Shown here one piece after another: positions 1 through 11,318 of a stretch of 64,000 nucleotides of DNA. The translations under genes and the position numbers were made by a program. The DNA comes from Hermatobates lingyangjiaoensis (Eukaryota > Arthropoda > Insecta > Hemiptera > Hermatobatidae), in the NCBI GenBank assembly GCA_026182355.1, contig JAPFBL010000002.1, forward strand, positions 1 to 64,000, written 5' to 3'. The notes beneath the pieces are model-generated. The model made no database searches, was not told the DNA's origin, and was given only the letters and a program-made list of their open reading frames with translations. Positions within the stretch are counted from its first letter, which is position 1. Every line of letters begins with the position of its first letter.

Positions 1-330
1 CGTATACATACAAGGCAGAGAGGGGCGTTTTGCATCGTAATGTAGGCAGGAGTAACATGTCTACTCCAAGGGACCTCAAGGCTACTACCCTCTAAATGGC
101 AGCAGGGTTAATGATATAATATAGATGTAAATTGGTAGAGGGTGGATCCCTCGGAGGTGCTAACTCCCCAAGAGGGAGTGGAGCATTTGTCCGTCTGACA
201 GGCAGGCGGCTCAGCCCAATTTTTCGACCTTCAGACGTGCCCAGCATCCCACCCAAGGAACCTCTCATAAATCCTGACAATCCTTCTCCACACTCTGTTC
301 CACTAACTAATCACTCTCCTTGACGAATAA
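1..330. other. GC-richer segment, unassigned
   Basis: This stretch is clearly richer in G+C than the DNA after it. It contains GC clusters such as GGATCCCTCGGAGG near 145 and an imperfect hairpin, CTCCCC/GGGAG, near 165-180. Short open frames exist on both strands, but none has a recognisable domain or splice context. It may be the edge of a transposable element or of a conserved non-coding block cut by the window border. I cannot assign it. Confidence 0.3.
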
Positions 331-3300
331 CTAATGTCGCGTACATTCACCACTTCCTTCACATAGTCCTATATACTAACCAAATACCTTCCTATTTTAT
401 TTTTTTGATTACTATTAGGTCAAAAATAATTTTCTACGATTTTCCTTCTTTCCTAAATAACCATTGACTACCATATTTATTACTGTCATTTACTTATTTA
501 GTGCTAAATATTGTTGTATCGTAACTATTACAATGAATACCATTAACCTCATAACTTCATAAGGATAATATGTTCATGACAACATAAAGTTATTTATACA
601 AACTTATCGTCCTCAGGAGTAATTATTTTTTTCCCTTATTCATTCAAACAAAACAAATACTACTGGGCAATGTTTGACAGATCCCTCTACCAGTCTGTTT
701 GCCCTCAGGGTCACAAAAAGTATGAACAAGAGACTTCAGTCTATTTGTCACTCCAACCAGTTCTGGTTAGAGTTCCCGAGGAACCTTGTGGGAATTCGAT
801 ACTGGTTTTTATACGTTTATTACAACTCTGTCCTTGGTAGAGGCTGCGGAGGCGTGAAGCAAGATGACGTAGTCTACCCATTTTATTAATACGGAAACAT
901 CCCTCTCCCACACTGAAGATAGTTATCTTATCTCTTCTAATAGTTGAATCGAAAGGCATGTGTTCGCGAGAGCGCTAGCCTCTACAAATGTCAATGAAGC
1001 TAACGAGTTGCCTGGTTAGCTCCATTACTTCTTCTATTTAAGAAAAAAAAACCTAGACCGCGATTGTTAGCTTGGATAGCTTTAGCAAGGATGTTGCCCT
1101 AACTGACAAAAGCTCAATGATAATTAATACGAAAGTTCAGTTGCAGTTTATGGGAAGTACAGGAATTATTGAACAAATAGGTTAGGGATTATGATTAAAA
1201 TGGAAAGCCAATTAGGAACTGTGGTTAATGATACTACAAGTTAGACAGCTAAGACGTCCAATAGCTCTTTGACAGGAGCATAATCTTGGAAAAGATATTG
1301 GAAAAAATGTTTTCAGGTTGGGAAGTTTTCGGTAAGAAATTGACGGAGCCACATTAAAGATAGATGAAGTGAAAAAAGAAGAGGATAGAATAAGAAAAAA
1401 ACTTCTTAATAACAGTGCCAAGCTTATAGAAATGTGGAAAAAAGTAGTAATGAAAAAGGAAGAATGACTTAGATCCTTCCTGGACCTAGAGTGATGAGGT
1501 ATCTCTGCAGGTGAAACACGACTTTCAATAAAAGGGAAAAGATAGTTACGATTTGAAAATTTAAAAAAAAATCCCCTGCCACTCCTGAATTTCTTCCTTT
1601 TCTATAAACCAGGTACATGTTCAATTGGTCCTATTGTAATCATGAGTTAGGCATTTTCCTAACATCTTCCACAGTGTTTGTTCCTTTTGTTCCATCACTT
1701 TTACTGATTATTATTTTTTTTATTATTCAATTATTTCAATTCATAGTTATTATTTTTATAGAAATGACTTTTAAAAGTTGTCGTGGACATGTTATTTTAT
1801 CAGGAGGTTTGGGTCCGTGCGCAATAGAGAAGAGTGGGGTCTCCCTGACAACCGACCGAACTAACAATCTATTTAGTGCTTCTCTCGCCATGTACCTGGG
1901 CCAGTGACCGCAAATCTGCTTAGCAAGTTTGTTAATTCTTAACATCTGCTGTGGTCTTGTGGTTACCTCAAGCAGCCTCTTACTTGCTTCAACTTATTGA
2001 TTAATGCTATCAATGTAGTGCCCAGTGTTACCAACCTTGTTTGGGCTTTTATCAAACCACATTATTATTTCATATTTGCATTAATATTAATTTAAACTGT
2101 TGTGTTTTTTTATTTAAATATTAAAGCATTGATAGCACCGGCTAAGGCATTCTTTAAGCCAGCTATTTTCTATTGTTGGTTCTGCTGACCTGTAAACTTC
2201 AACATTAAGAGTGCTCTACTAATAATTAAAATGTCGTATCCATTCAATTTTATTATTCCTTCAAACATACCAAAATTATTTATATTAGTTGAATAATGTT
2301 TCTGGAAAAGAATAATAATATCAATTTTTTTCCTAATTTGGATCCTTTTCCAAATATATGTGCCACCAGACACTGACTGAGCTTCAAGCAGATACAGTTA
2401 GAAATAATCTTCATCTGTAGAGCTAAATTTGCTTGTATGTGAAGGTATTTTATAATGTAAAAACTTTTAAAGGTTTGGGTATAGAACCCATATGTCCTAA
2501 CTTTACATTAAATATTAATTAATTCACTGTACTAAGTTAATAAGATTTATTGTTTTGCTCTGAATTTCAGAGTGATGTATTTAAAAAAAAATGCAATAAC
2601 TATTGCCTTACTGTAAACAAAGTACGTGAACGTAAAGATCGGATTTACAAGTTTTCAAGGGTCGTGGGTACATTTTTGAAAATTTGTTATGGTGTCCTCA
2701 TGTGGATGGTGGGAAGGTAAGAAACAGGTTTGAATATTCTCTTTATTGTACACAAATATTGTATCATTGAAAAAGGTATTCTGTTGAACTTAATACCAAA
2801 AGAATTCCTATTCGCTCCAGTTCTTGAGGTTTTTCCAGAGACTTTGAATTCTGTATTTAATATTTAGTGTATGTGAGTGTAGTATAATAGAAGGACATGA
2901 TTTTTCCTATTATTTCGAGGGACAGTACAATTCAAAAAAGTACAAATATTAAGTTTCATAATTTTATTAAAAGATTCCGTCTTACTTTGTGATTCGTTGT
3001 TGTTGACATCCGTCCGGTTTTGCACGTAGCACATTTTTAAGTAGGACTTGAATTAAGTTCCACCGTTTAGCTGGGTATGCGCGTTGTTTTTCTACGGCCT
3101 CTGAATTGGTGCCTTCTCCCCCTCTCTTTCTTCCCCTGATTATGGTTAAAACCAAAATGCGTGACTGTGAGGGTTACTCTTTCCTCATTTGTGTGTCTTT
3201 ACTCAAAACAAGATTTCGCGTCAAATAAAAATCAACATCTAAACCAGAATAAGAACATGAGGAATATTATTCAATCTCAATCTTACCTCTCTTGCCTTCC

Positions 3301-4585
3301 TCTCTTCTCAGCACCACACCAGATAATCAATACCACATACTGCACTTGTTTCAGTATCAGTCAGACTCATATCGAATACTTGATACTTGATGAAAACAAG
3401 TTGTTTGGTTGAAAGATCTTAGACGTTAATGGATATATAAGCAATATTCATTCTAAACAGTACTTAATATTCTATTCAAAGTTTACTTATGATATTATGT
3501 TTAATTATGGTAATGTTTGGTTTCGGCTACTCCAGTTTTTGTAATATCATTGATATTAACAATTCAGAGCTCAATTGTTAATAATTTCCATTTGTTTAGT
3601 TACAGCTTTTAATATAAGTAAATGAATAAAGCACAATTGAATTAAACATTTTACCATCTAATCTTAATGAAAAATTAAAATTAATCGGACGAAAGAAAGT
3701 TAGATGCAGTTATTAATCCACGGAAACCATTTTAAGACCTTAATCACCTTAAGTTACTTTCTCCTTTACTAATTAAGAGAAATTTAGGATTAAGTTATTT
3801 ATCAAGTTCACTCTGGAAGTTGGCATACTTCATGAACTATTCGTGATGAACAATTGAACAATTACTAAGTGATGGTAATATATTTTTTTTTATAAATTAA
3901 TTAAATTAGAAATATTATTTGTTTTGTCTATTCCACGACCAACTTCTTCTGTTTAATCGTTTGTGTCCGGCATAACTTGATAGTTATTTGTAATGACTTG
4001 CTCTGGTAATGTATATAAAATAAATATTTTTTTGTCGAAGTACTGGAATTATTTGTAGTTCGTTTCTTACATACATGCCTTCATTTGTCTTGGAGACGGA
4101 AAGTGTGAGCTGTTTGTTGATTGGAACTCATTTCAGTTATGGGTGGATCTCATTACCAGTTTAGTTAATCAAAGCAGTAATACTAATTTTGTTCTTCTTT
4201 AAATTTAATGGAGTATGAAACTTGAATGGTAACCTGATATTCTGTAAGTTTGCAAAAGGCCGATGACTTATGTTTTCTCTATGACATAATGAACATTTCC
4301 CATTTTCCATAAAAAACTTTAGAGCCATATCAAATATTTGGTTATATTTGTTAACAACAAACTCTTTTCCCCTGAGCTTCATTTGACCACTGGTCAGTAG
4401 TAATACCTTTACTTTACTAGTATTATATTTAAATGCATTGGGTAAAATGATTTAATGAAGCATTTATAATATACTGAAATAGTAAACAAACTTCATAATA
4501 AAAATAGAAGTGATGTTAGCGACATATCTCTTACAACAAAACTGCGACTGTCCATGAAAATGGAAATTATGCGAAACTTCATTAA
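331..4585. other. AT-rich spacer, no gene seen
   Basis: About 4.3 kb of AT-rich DNA. All open frames are short (under about 100 codons), overlap on opposite strands and lack recognisable motifs. No tRNA, exon or clear transposon end was found. The sequence near 3400-3430 (GGTTGAAAGATCTTAG) resembles part of the PLE-like family A unit but is too short to call. Confidence 0.5.
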
Positions 4586-4828
4586 CGGGTTCCCCCGATG
4601 GCTTACGTTCCCGCCTCTGTCAATACTCGGGAGATAAAAAAAATCTGAGCTCGTCTCTCAGAGAGGACTTGAGACGTTGGTTTCGAACAAGTATGATGTC
4701 AGATATTCATAAAGTTCCGTACTCGCTTAAGTTAAGCATAATTTAAAACCTCCATATAGAATGCTCATTGTGTGGTATCTCAGAGGCCCAATCTTGCGTC
4801 TATGTAATTTTGCAACCTAATCTAAACT
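4586..4828 (+). mobile_element. decayed tRNA-derived SINE copy
   Basis: A heavily diverged copy of the SINE at 52,673-52,999. Matching blocks occur in the same order: GCTTACG..CCCGCCTCTG (tRNA-like head), AAAAATCTGAGC.CGTC, GAGGACTTGAGACGTT, GATGTCAG, ATTGTGTGGTATC, and a tail GCAACCTAATCTAAACTA. The B-box region is deleted, between about 4607 and 4636. The degenerate CCTAA-type tail is retained, so the tail belongs to the family rather than to one insertion. No target duplication is recognisable at this age. Confidence 0.75.
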
Positions 4829-5572
4829 AGTATGGATTCTTTAATATTTTTTAAACACATATATAAATTCTTTAAATTAACAGATCTTGAGAGTAAATAT
4901 AGGGTGGAACCTATTATATTTGATTATGATGTATTTTACTTCTATTTTGTGGCAGTATTTGAAACTAGGAGTCCAGTAGGTGTATTTTATCGAAACCTTG
5001 TTAATTATGCATGTTCAACTAGTGTATATTTAAACTGACTCTTCGCTTTGTCTCAGTGAAGCTGACTTTAAACCAGTCGTCAAAGGCCTGCTGGATTGTT
5101 TGCTGACTTTCAAAGCAGATGCCTCCTTGATGAACAACCTAGACGTGGTTGATTGCTAAGGCAGTCATCACACAGTCGATTCTCACCAGGCGACTAAGAA
5201 CAGTGAAAACTTGTAACTTTTCATCACTAAAGTGTTATTATTTTGTTCGGTGTGAGTAGAGAATGCCATTAGCCAGTTTTTCTCTCTAAAACCTTACTTA
5301 TTTTAGTCATTAACTCCCCCAAAAAAGGGAAAAATAGTAGTCGAATGATATCGCTGTTCATGAATTATGATTCAGAAATTTGATTTCTCTGAGATTTTTT
5401 AACCAGTTGTTGCATGCGTTATTGAGGATTGGTCTAGTCGGTAATTAGTAATTCTTGAGTGCTCACATTTCGATGAGTTTATATATTTTTATAACAGGTG
5501 TAAAGCGATAGTGTCTTGTAATCAGTTAAAATAATATTTCTTATAATCTGGTTCTTTCAACTAGATTGCAAT
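4829..5572. other. AT-rich spacer, no gene seen
   Basis: No domain-bearing frame or RNA gene was found. A small local duplication of CTGGTTCTTTCAAC lies at its right edge (5548-5575), just before the 163-bp dispersed repeat. Confidence 0.5.
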
Positions 5573-5735
5573 CTGGTTCTTTCAACCTGTGGTTGCAATC
5601 TCATACTTTGTCTTTTATATTTATTTATATTTTCTGATTATAAAATTTTCTATTTATCATTAGATATTATATTTTATCTATTAACCTTTTTTTTGCTTAC
5701 ATTTGTTTTTCTTCACATATTTTTTTCCTTAAATA
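5573..5735 (+). repeat. 163-bp dispersed repeat, copy 1
   Basis: Nearly identical, in direct orientation, to 7770-7932. Both begin CTGGTTCTTTCAACC and end with TTTTTTCCTTAAA. Only a few substitutions are visible (e.g. AAAATTTT/AAAATGTT, CTTCACATA/CTTCTCACT). The second copy lies inside the foldback element at 7373-8355, so this one is probably an internal fragment of the same family. Confidence 0.85.
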
Positions 5736-6644
5736 TTAGATAAATAATAATTAAAATAATAAATATTTGAATGGATATGGTTTTTGGTTATTGTTCTATT
5801 ACATATTTCTTTACTATAATGTGTTGTCCTTTGAAGCTCTACAAAGCAGAACACATTATTAAGGAAGATAAATTAAACGTATTAATGAAGGTGCATAAAT
5901 ACGTTGAATCATTGATATTGAAGATGTATTAATTGTATATTTTCTCATGTCTACTACTCAGATTGGAATTAATAATAGTAGTAATCAATAAATTTAAAGT
6001 AAAGTTGATTTATAAAATATATAGAGTCAATTCAACATGTTGATACTAGCCAATCATTCTGAGAATATTCGAGTATGTCTGCAATTCATAGACATATCAC
6101 TATCAAGGAGAATAGGGTTATCTATTCAAGGTTCAAAGGAAACTCTTATAACTACGAGACAGCTTCATGGATAGAACTATGGAATTTTCTCTCTATCAAG
6201 CAGAAAAACTTCTTGTCTTCATGAAAGAGATGGTTGAAATATAGAAGTCAGTTGTTGCAGTACTGGTGCGTGATATCTCTGCCATATGACTTCATATAAT
6301 GTATATAACTAAGAAATAATGTAGGTTTTGTAGAAAAACCGCAAATTAACAGAGAAAACTAAGAAGTGGTCATCTTAGGGTTAAAGAAAAAGATAACAGT
6401 TGGATCAACATTTTGAATTATAGATCCACATGATATATAACTGAATCAAATCATTTGGACAACTGAGAACGATAGAGAAGAGCTCAATGGCTTGTTGCAC
6501 ACCATTGACATTAACAGATATAGTGTTAAGCTTTAATAAACACAGTGCTGGTAATGTTTGGGCTGTTGAGCGTAATTCCTTTTGGAATTGACACCCTTCA
6601 CTTTGCCTATGATTTAAATATTTGAAATACATATGCTATGACAA
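5736..6644. other. AT-rich spacer, no gene seen
   Basis: About 0.9 kb without a recognisable coding, RNA or repeat feature. Confidence 0.5.
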
Positions 6645-6762
6645 GATTTCACATAAACACATGAAATAACAATCAATGTTCAAACTACAATATGAAATGA
6701 AAAAAATAAGACTAGGATCTTTCAACCACAAGAAGCGGTCTTCGACAGAGCCAAAAAGTCAA
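6645..6762 (-). mobile_element. PLE-like family A unit, diverged
   Basis: On the minus strand this reads as the family A unit: a CTGTCGAAGACCGCTT block (core mutated from CTGACGA), GGTTGAAAGATC, then the shared tail ending in ...ATTGTTATTTCA and TTTATGTGAAATC. Other copies lie at 10,053, 32,544, 35,173, 37,896, 47,578 and 55,119. The unit has no coding capacity. Assignment to Penelope-like elements is inferred from the core motif (see findings). Confidence 0.7.
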
Positions 6763-7372
6763 CTGAAACACAAGATGCAGAAACATGATGAGGGGTTCAA
6801 AGGAGTTAGAGTGAAGAGTGGTGTTTTAAAAGGGTGTAAAGTGTGGAAAGGGCAATAGTCCAGAGAGGGATGTTTGGGTTGGCAAAGGAGTACAGTAAGC
6901 AAAAGTAAAAAACTAAACTATCCACTAGCTGTCAACCCTCTACGATGAGGCTATTGTTCTCGTCTAGATAGAATCAGGTTTCAAAAGCCTGTTACTAATG
7001 TTTATAATATTTGATCTATTAAAATTTGTTAATCTTGTATTTGAATTGCTTGTCCACATTTCTTGAATCTTCGTTATAGAAGTTAATTTCGAGAAACATA
7101 TTACTTCTATAAGTGCGGAAATGTCATTTGAATGAGAACTATTATCTATTTATTGTATGTTTTGAAACAGGGAAATCGATTTTTTTTTTAATACAATTTC
7201 TGATTAATCGGAAAGGCAGCAATAAAATGTGGAAGGAGCGACATTGATTGCCGTGGGCTGCAAATATATGTGATGAAAGGAAATGGAGGCGTGATGTCTG
7301 GTTCTGACTGGAAAGGGAGAAGTGTCTGGGATTGTTAGATACGCTGAAGCACCATGACCCCAATCTGTATCC
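6763..7372. other. spacer, no gene seen
   Basis: Purine-rich at the start (6763-6900), otherwise AT-rich. No recognisable gene. Confidence 0.45.
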
Positions 7373-7575
7373 CATTTAGCCATCAAGTGGGATCAAATTA
7401 GAGTCGTCTTGCTTAGTGCTGCCGCCTCCATTCCAGTTTAATATCTTAATTTATTGGCAGGCTGTCTATCAACGTCATCCAATGCTAATTGCCAAATTCA
7501 TCATTTTTAACGAGACTAATCCAATCTGAAAGATGATTTCTTTCTTATTAATACATTAATATAAGTTATATTGAA

Positions 7576-7601
7576 AAATTTCTGATTTTTGTCAGAAATT
7601 T
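7576..7601. repeat. hairpin inside foldback element
   Basis: Perfect 10-bp arms AAATTTCTGA / TCAGAAATTT around a 6-base loop. A second small palindrome, TACGCATAATATGCGTA, lies just downstream near 7616-7632. Confidence 0.8.
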
Positions 7602-7769
7602 TGACTTATGCTTGTTACGCATAATATGCGTAGTTGTATATTTGTCAATAAAGATGATAAAAAAAAAAATTGACTGATGTTTTTCACTTTTCTCACAGTT
7701 TATATATTGTCAGAGAACGATAACAATAAGAACGTTTCTCCGCAGTTATTTTTTACCTTCTATCTTTAC

Positions 7770-7932
7770 CTGGTTCTTTCAACCTTTGGTTGCAATCTCA
7801 TACTTTGTCTTTTATATTTATTTATATTTTCTGATTATAAAATGTTCTATTTATCATTAGATATTATATTTTATCTATTAACCATTTTTTTACTTACATT
7901 TGTTTTTCTTCTCACTTTTTTTTCCTTAAATG
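7770..7932 (+). repeat. 163-bp dispersed repeat, copy 2
   Basis: Direct-orientation partner of 5573-5735, nested between the arms of the foldback element. Confidence 0.85.
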
Positions 7933-8518
7933 AGATCAGATAAATTTTGTGATTTATCTTTAATCAATATATTGAAGTACATTTTGCTTTATTTATGTAC
8001 TTGTTATATTTATTTATTTATAACTTATATATTTTTCCTACAGTTAGTATTCTTTATATAGCATGAATCTGTAGATATATTTTGTTCTTATTGTTCCCCG
8101 AAATTAATTATGAGAAAAATGGAAAAGATATCTATCGAAAGGTCTCAAACAATCAAAAATGCTTAAATATATTTTGTATTAATGAATTAATGAGAAATTA
8201 GATTGGATTAGTCTTGTTAAAAATGGTGAATTCGGTGATTAGCATTGGATGACGTTGACAGTCTGCCTGCCAATAAATTAAGGTATTAAACTGGCATGGA
8301 GGTGGCGATTCTCATCAAGACGACTCTAAATTTGATCCCACTTGATGGCTAAATGCAACACAGAGTGCCGTCAACAAAAATCCTATGAATGATCGTTTAT
8401 CAATAGTATACAACTTTTTTCGCACTTTTTACCTTCAAGAACAACTCCTTTCCTGCATTGAATTTTATATATATAACATAGTGAAAAACATAAATAAACG
8501 CATACAAGGCTCACTACT

Positions 8519-8544
8519 ATATTTCGACTGCCGTCGTCATCAGG
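8519..8544 (-). mobile_element. PLE-like family B core unit
   Basis: The minus strand reads CTGATGA, then a GAC-GGCA-GTC mini-hairpin, then GAAATAT. The same block with variants is at 36,349-36,374, 36,440-36,462, 37,669-37,695 and 37,790-37,815. It lies immediately 5' of the (CA)n(TA)n tract. Confidence 0.6.
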
Positions 8545-8574
8545 TAGAAGTACTTCTTCGAGTAGCCGCGGCTG

Positions 8575-8575
<1 letters not shown>

Positions 8576-8645
<70 letters not shown>
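8576..8645. repeat. compound (CA)n(TA)n microsatellite
   Basis: About 15 CA units followed by about 20 TA units. It separates the family B core from the large palindrome at 8684-9280. Confidence 0.97.
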
Positions 8646-8647
<2 letters not shown>

Positions 8648-8683
8648 TGTATATTGGCAGCAGATTTTCTTGTAAACATATTT

Positions 8684-9280
8684 TATTAAAGTAGACGGCA
8701 GCTTCCGCATTTACGACTTTTTTGCTCGTTTTCTCTAGTTTTCTTACTAGTTTTTTCTGGTAGGGAGTGATTTCATGGAGGAGTTGTCCCAGAGACATCA
8801 AAGAAATAATTTTTTAGCTTAATCAATAATATTATATTTTTTACACTTACAAGCTTTCGATTTTCTCAGAAATCATCTTCAGGTATATATCATTATTAAA
8901 CAGATTAAATCACACAATTACAATTTTTCCAAATGTTAAACAGACATTAAAAGGAATAAAAATTTAGATGTTAATAGAACTAGATCAACTTTGTGAAAAA
9001 ACAAAACAAGTCCACTGTGACAAGTGTAAGGTTACAACTTGTCATTCACATTGCCTGGGGGTCCTGTCAATGTAGGCTTATTATAAGATGATTTCTGAGA
9101 AAATCGAAAGCTTGTAAGTGTAAAAAATATAATATTATTGATTAAGCTAAAAAATTATTTCTTTGATGTCTCTGGGACAACTCCTCCATGAAATCACTCC
9201 CTACCAGAAAAAACTAGTAAGAAAACTAGAGAAAACGAGCAAAAAAGTCGTAAATGCGGAAGCTGCCGTCTACTTTAATA
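8684..9280. mobile_element. palindromic PLE-like element, 196-bp arms
   Basis: The left arm 8684-8879 and right arm 9085-9280 are reverse complements with very few differences, around a 205-bp centre that has no gene. Each arm carries, pointing inward-to-outward, a core AAGATG..GATTT-loop-AAATC-GAAAGC. The left arm keeps the full CTGAAGA; the right copy has lost its first bases (ATAAGA). (TA)n tracts lie on both outer sides (8606-8645 and 9281-9299). The near-identity of the arms implies recent duplication or gene conversion between them. Confidence 0.85.
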
Positions 9281-9299
9281 ATATATATATATATATATA
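9281..9299. repeat. (TA)n microsatellite
   Basis: Alternating TA tract between the right palindrome arm and the 3' end of the Penelope-like element. Confidence 0.95.
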
Positions 9300-9666
9300 C
9301 CATGATAAACGGAAACGGTCCGGCAGGACAGATTACACTTAAAATAAACTGTAACGCATAGACAGAAACATAACAAACAGACATTTTTCAATATTTCGAC
9401 CGTAATGTCGGTCATCCTCAGGAGAAGAAGTGAATTGATGGAGGGACGACAGTCAACTAAAGAACTCACTGAGTGAGGGCTAAAGCAGTGCTGCCACAAA
9501 GGAGAGAAATAAAAATGGAACTAAGGAGTTGAGATCAAGGGGAAAAAATTGTTTTTGAAAAAGGAGAATAAAGGTGAAGAAAACAAAAATTAAAGGAAAT
9601 ATATACAAAATTATTAAAAAAAAAATTAAGAGAAAAAATTTTTAATAAAGAAATAAAAATAAAAAA
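9300..9666 (-). mobile_element. Penelope-like element 3' non-coding end
   Basis: This follows the GIY-YIG frame on the minus strand. First comes an A-rich, purine-biased 3' UTR-like stretch (about 9530-9666). Then a core at 9389-9421 reads CTGAGGA, stem GACCG/CGGTC with loop ACATTA, then GAAATATTG. The segment ends directly at the (TA)n tract at 9299. The core has the form CTGANGA-stem-GAAA seen in hammerhead ribozymes, which have been described in Penelope-like retroelements. Confidence 0.65.
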
Positions 9667-10005
9667 CTAACGGTTTAAATTCAAGCCAGGTTTCGAGTGT
9701 GCCCCTAGGAGCCAAATGTGGGCTTCCTCAGAAGCTTTTAAAGTAACTTGTCTGTTATCCCTGGGGACTTGTTTGAGAACTTGGACTGTGAAATAATCAT
9801 TGAAGCTATGGTGGTGGGAATTAGCGTGAGTGGCGACAGGGAGGCTGCTGCATTTACCAACCGAAAGCCTGTGATTATTCATACGAAGGTTCAACATCGT
9901 CGATACTAAACCAACGTAAAAAGCATCACATTGGGTGCATTTCAAGAGGTAAACGCAGTCGTGGAGATACAGGAGTAGGGACTGTGAATAGAGTAAGAAT
10001 TAAGA
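9667..10005 (-). pseudogene. Penelope-like GIY-YIG endonuclease, 5'-truncated
   Basis: The C-terminal endonuclease domain of a Penelope-like retroelement on the minus strand. The open frame reads CVYLLKC..CDAFYVGL (the GIY...YIG pair), then LRMNNHRLS (conserved Arg/His), LPVATHANSHHHSF, a catalytic-type Glu in ASEEAHIWLL, and the typical ending KPGLNLNR before the stop near 9667. The frame extends upstream of the first Met to about 10,005, where stops appear and the preceding reverse-transcriptase domain is missing. This 5' truncation fits target-primed insertion. The domain nicks target DNA in intact elements; here it is a remnant. Family A sequence abuts the broken end at 10,053. Confidence 0.85.
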
Positions 10006-10052
10006 TTAAATTGAGACGTATATATCTTTTATCTATATATACATATAGATAA

Positions 10053-10170
10053 AAAGATTTCACATAAACACGTGAAATAACAATCAATGATCAAATCACA
10101 ATATGAAATGGGAAAACAAGACTAAGAACTTTCAACCGTAACAAGCGGTCTTCGTCAGAGTCAAAAACCT
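10053..10170 (-). mobile_element. PLE-like family A unit
   Basis: The minus strand reads GACTCTGACGAAGACCGCTT, then GTTACGGTTGAAAG, continuing to ATTGTTATTTCACGTG and TTTATGTGAAATC. It is close to the copies at 32,636 and 55,131. It begins next to an AT-rich TATC/TATA tract (10,020-10,050). Confidence 0.8.
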
Positions 10171-11278
10171 AACATCAGCTTTATCTATTTGGGTATTGAT
10201 AAACAATTTACAAAGAAGTGTTAACTCCAATACGCGATTTATTTTTATTACGAAAACAAATGTTTCTTTTACTCAAATATTATTTATTTGGTACAGTATA
10301 TAAACGTTTTTAAGTAGAAATATATTTGTTAAAATTTTGAATTTGCATGGTTTATACCTAAATAGATAAATATGTATAGTGTTTAAAATAAATGGATTTT
10401 TTTTAGAATATATGAATTATGCAGGAGCAAAAGAGAAACTGTTGTGGCATTGTTTATTGCAGGGAGAGGTATGGAGAACAGAATTTCAGAGGCTTTATAT
10501 GACGTGAAGGGGTCTCTTGAATTACGAGAGGCTTCTAATTCTCTTTCATATTGTCTCAACTATTTCTAAGTAGGAATCATTTTTTTATTAAACATTGAGT
10601 TGAAAAAGGAAATATTCAGAATTTAAACTAAAAATTTATTTAATGATTTTTATATTTCTCCATTCTTTGTTCATTTTTAATGCCTAAAATATTTGAGGCT
10701 ATAATTTCCACTTTGAAAAGGAAAATATTTTAATTCATTTTCTAACATATAGTAAATATTCTTCATTTTTTTTACGTGTTTGGAATGCTTTCGGTGTAAT
10801 TTGAATTGAATTTAAATTGATATATTGCCGTGTAAAGTTATTAAGAAATATATTTTTAATATACTAGTTGTGGAATATATGCAGTATAATGTTTATAATA
10901 TACCAAAAGTAATATAATAATACAATGTCCCACAACATGCGATCACTGAATCTAAGGAGTGAAAATTAAACTTCATTGTTAATAAATATTGTTGAAGGAC
11001 ATGCGACTTCCAGCAGTAGTTACTTTATTAAACGGGCTTTTAAGAGACATTGCCATGAATCCCTGGAATAATTATGTCTTATCCAAGATTATGGAGTTCA
11101 TAGTCATATGAACCCTTCAAGCATATTCTACTGAATTGTATGATCACCAAATCTAAAAGTGGTATGGAGACTTGTTCTTTCTTTTCACAAAATATCAAGT
11201 CAGTCAGGATTATTAGTGTATGAGAGAAAGACAGAGAGAGTGAGTGAGTTTGTGTATGTGTGTGGGGGGGGAGAGGGT

Positions 11279-11318
<40 letters not shown>

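Larger units (their letters stand above)
7373..8355. mobile_element. foldback / MITE-like element, 983 bp
   Basis: Two inverted arms enclose AT-rich DNA. The left arm (7373-7562) starts CATTTAGCCATCAAGTGG. The right arm (8172-8355) ends with its complement, CCACTTGATGGCTAAATG. The arms are about 185 bp and clearly diverged (e.g. AGAGTCGTCTTG versus TCATCAAGACGACTCT with indels). The interior has no transposase frame, but it holds the 163-bp repeat and strong hairpins. No convincing target duplication is visible at the edges. It looks like a non-autonomous foldback DNA transposon or an inverted pair of a longer repeat. Confidence 0.75.

Noticed and set aside
674..960. CTGAAGA...TCGAAAGG near 915-957 as another hammerhead-like core
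   Set aside because: The spacer between the boxes is too long and shows no stem; no related copy was seen.
3405..3430. Additional family A copy (GGTTGAAAGATCTTAG)
   Set aside because: Only one short block matches and the CTGANGA box and tail are absent, so chance or extreme decay cannot be told apart.
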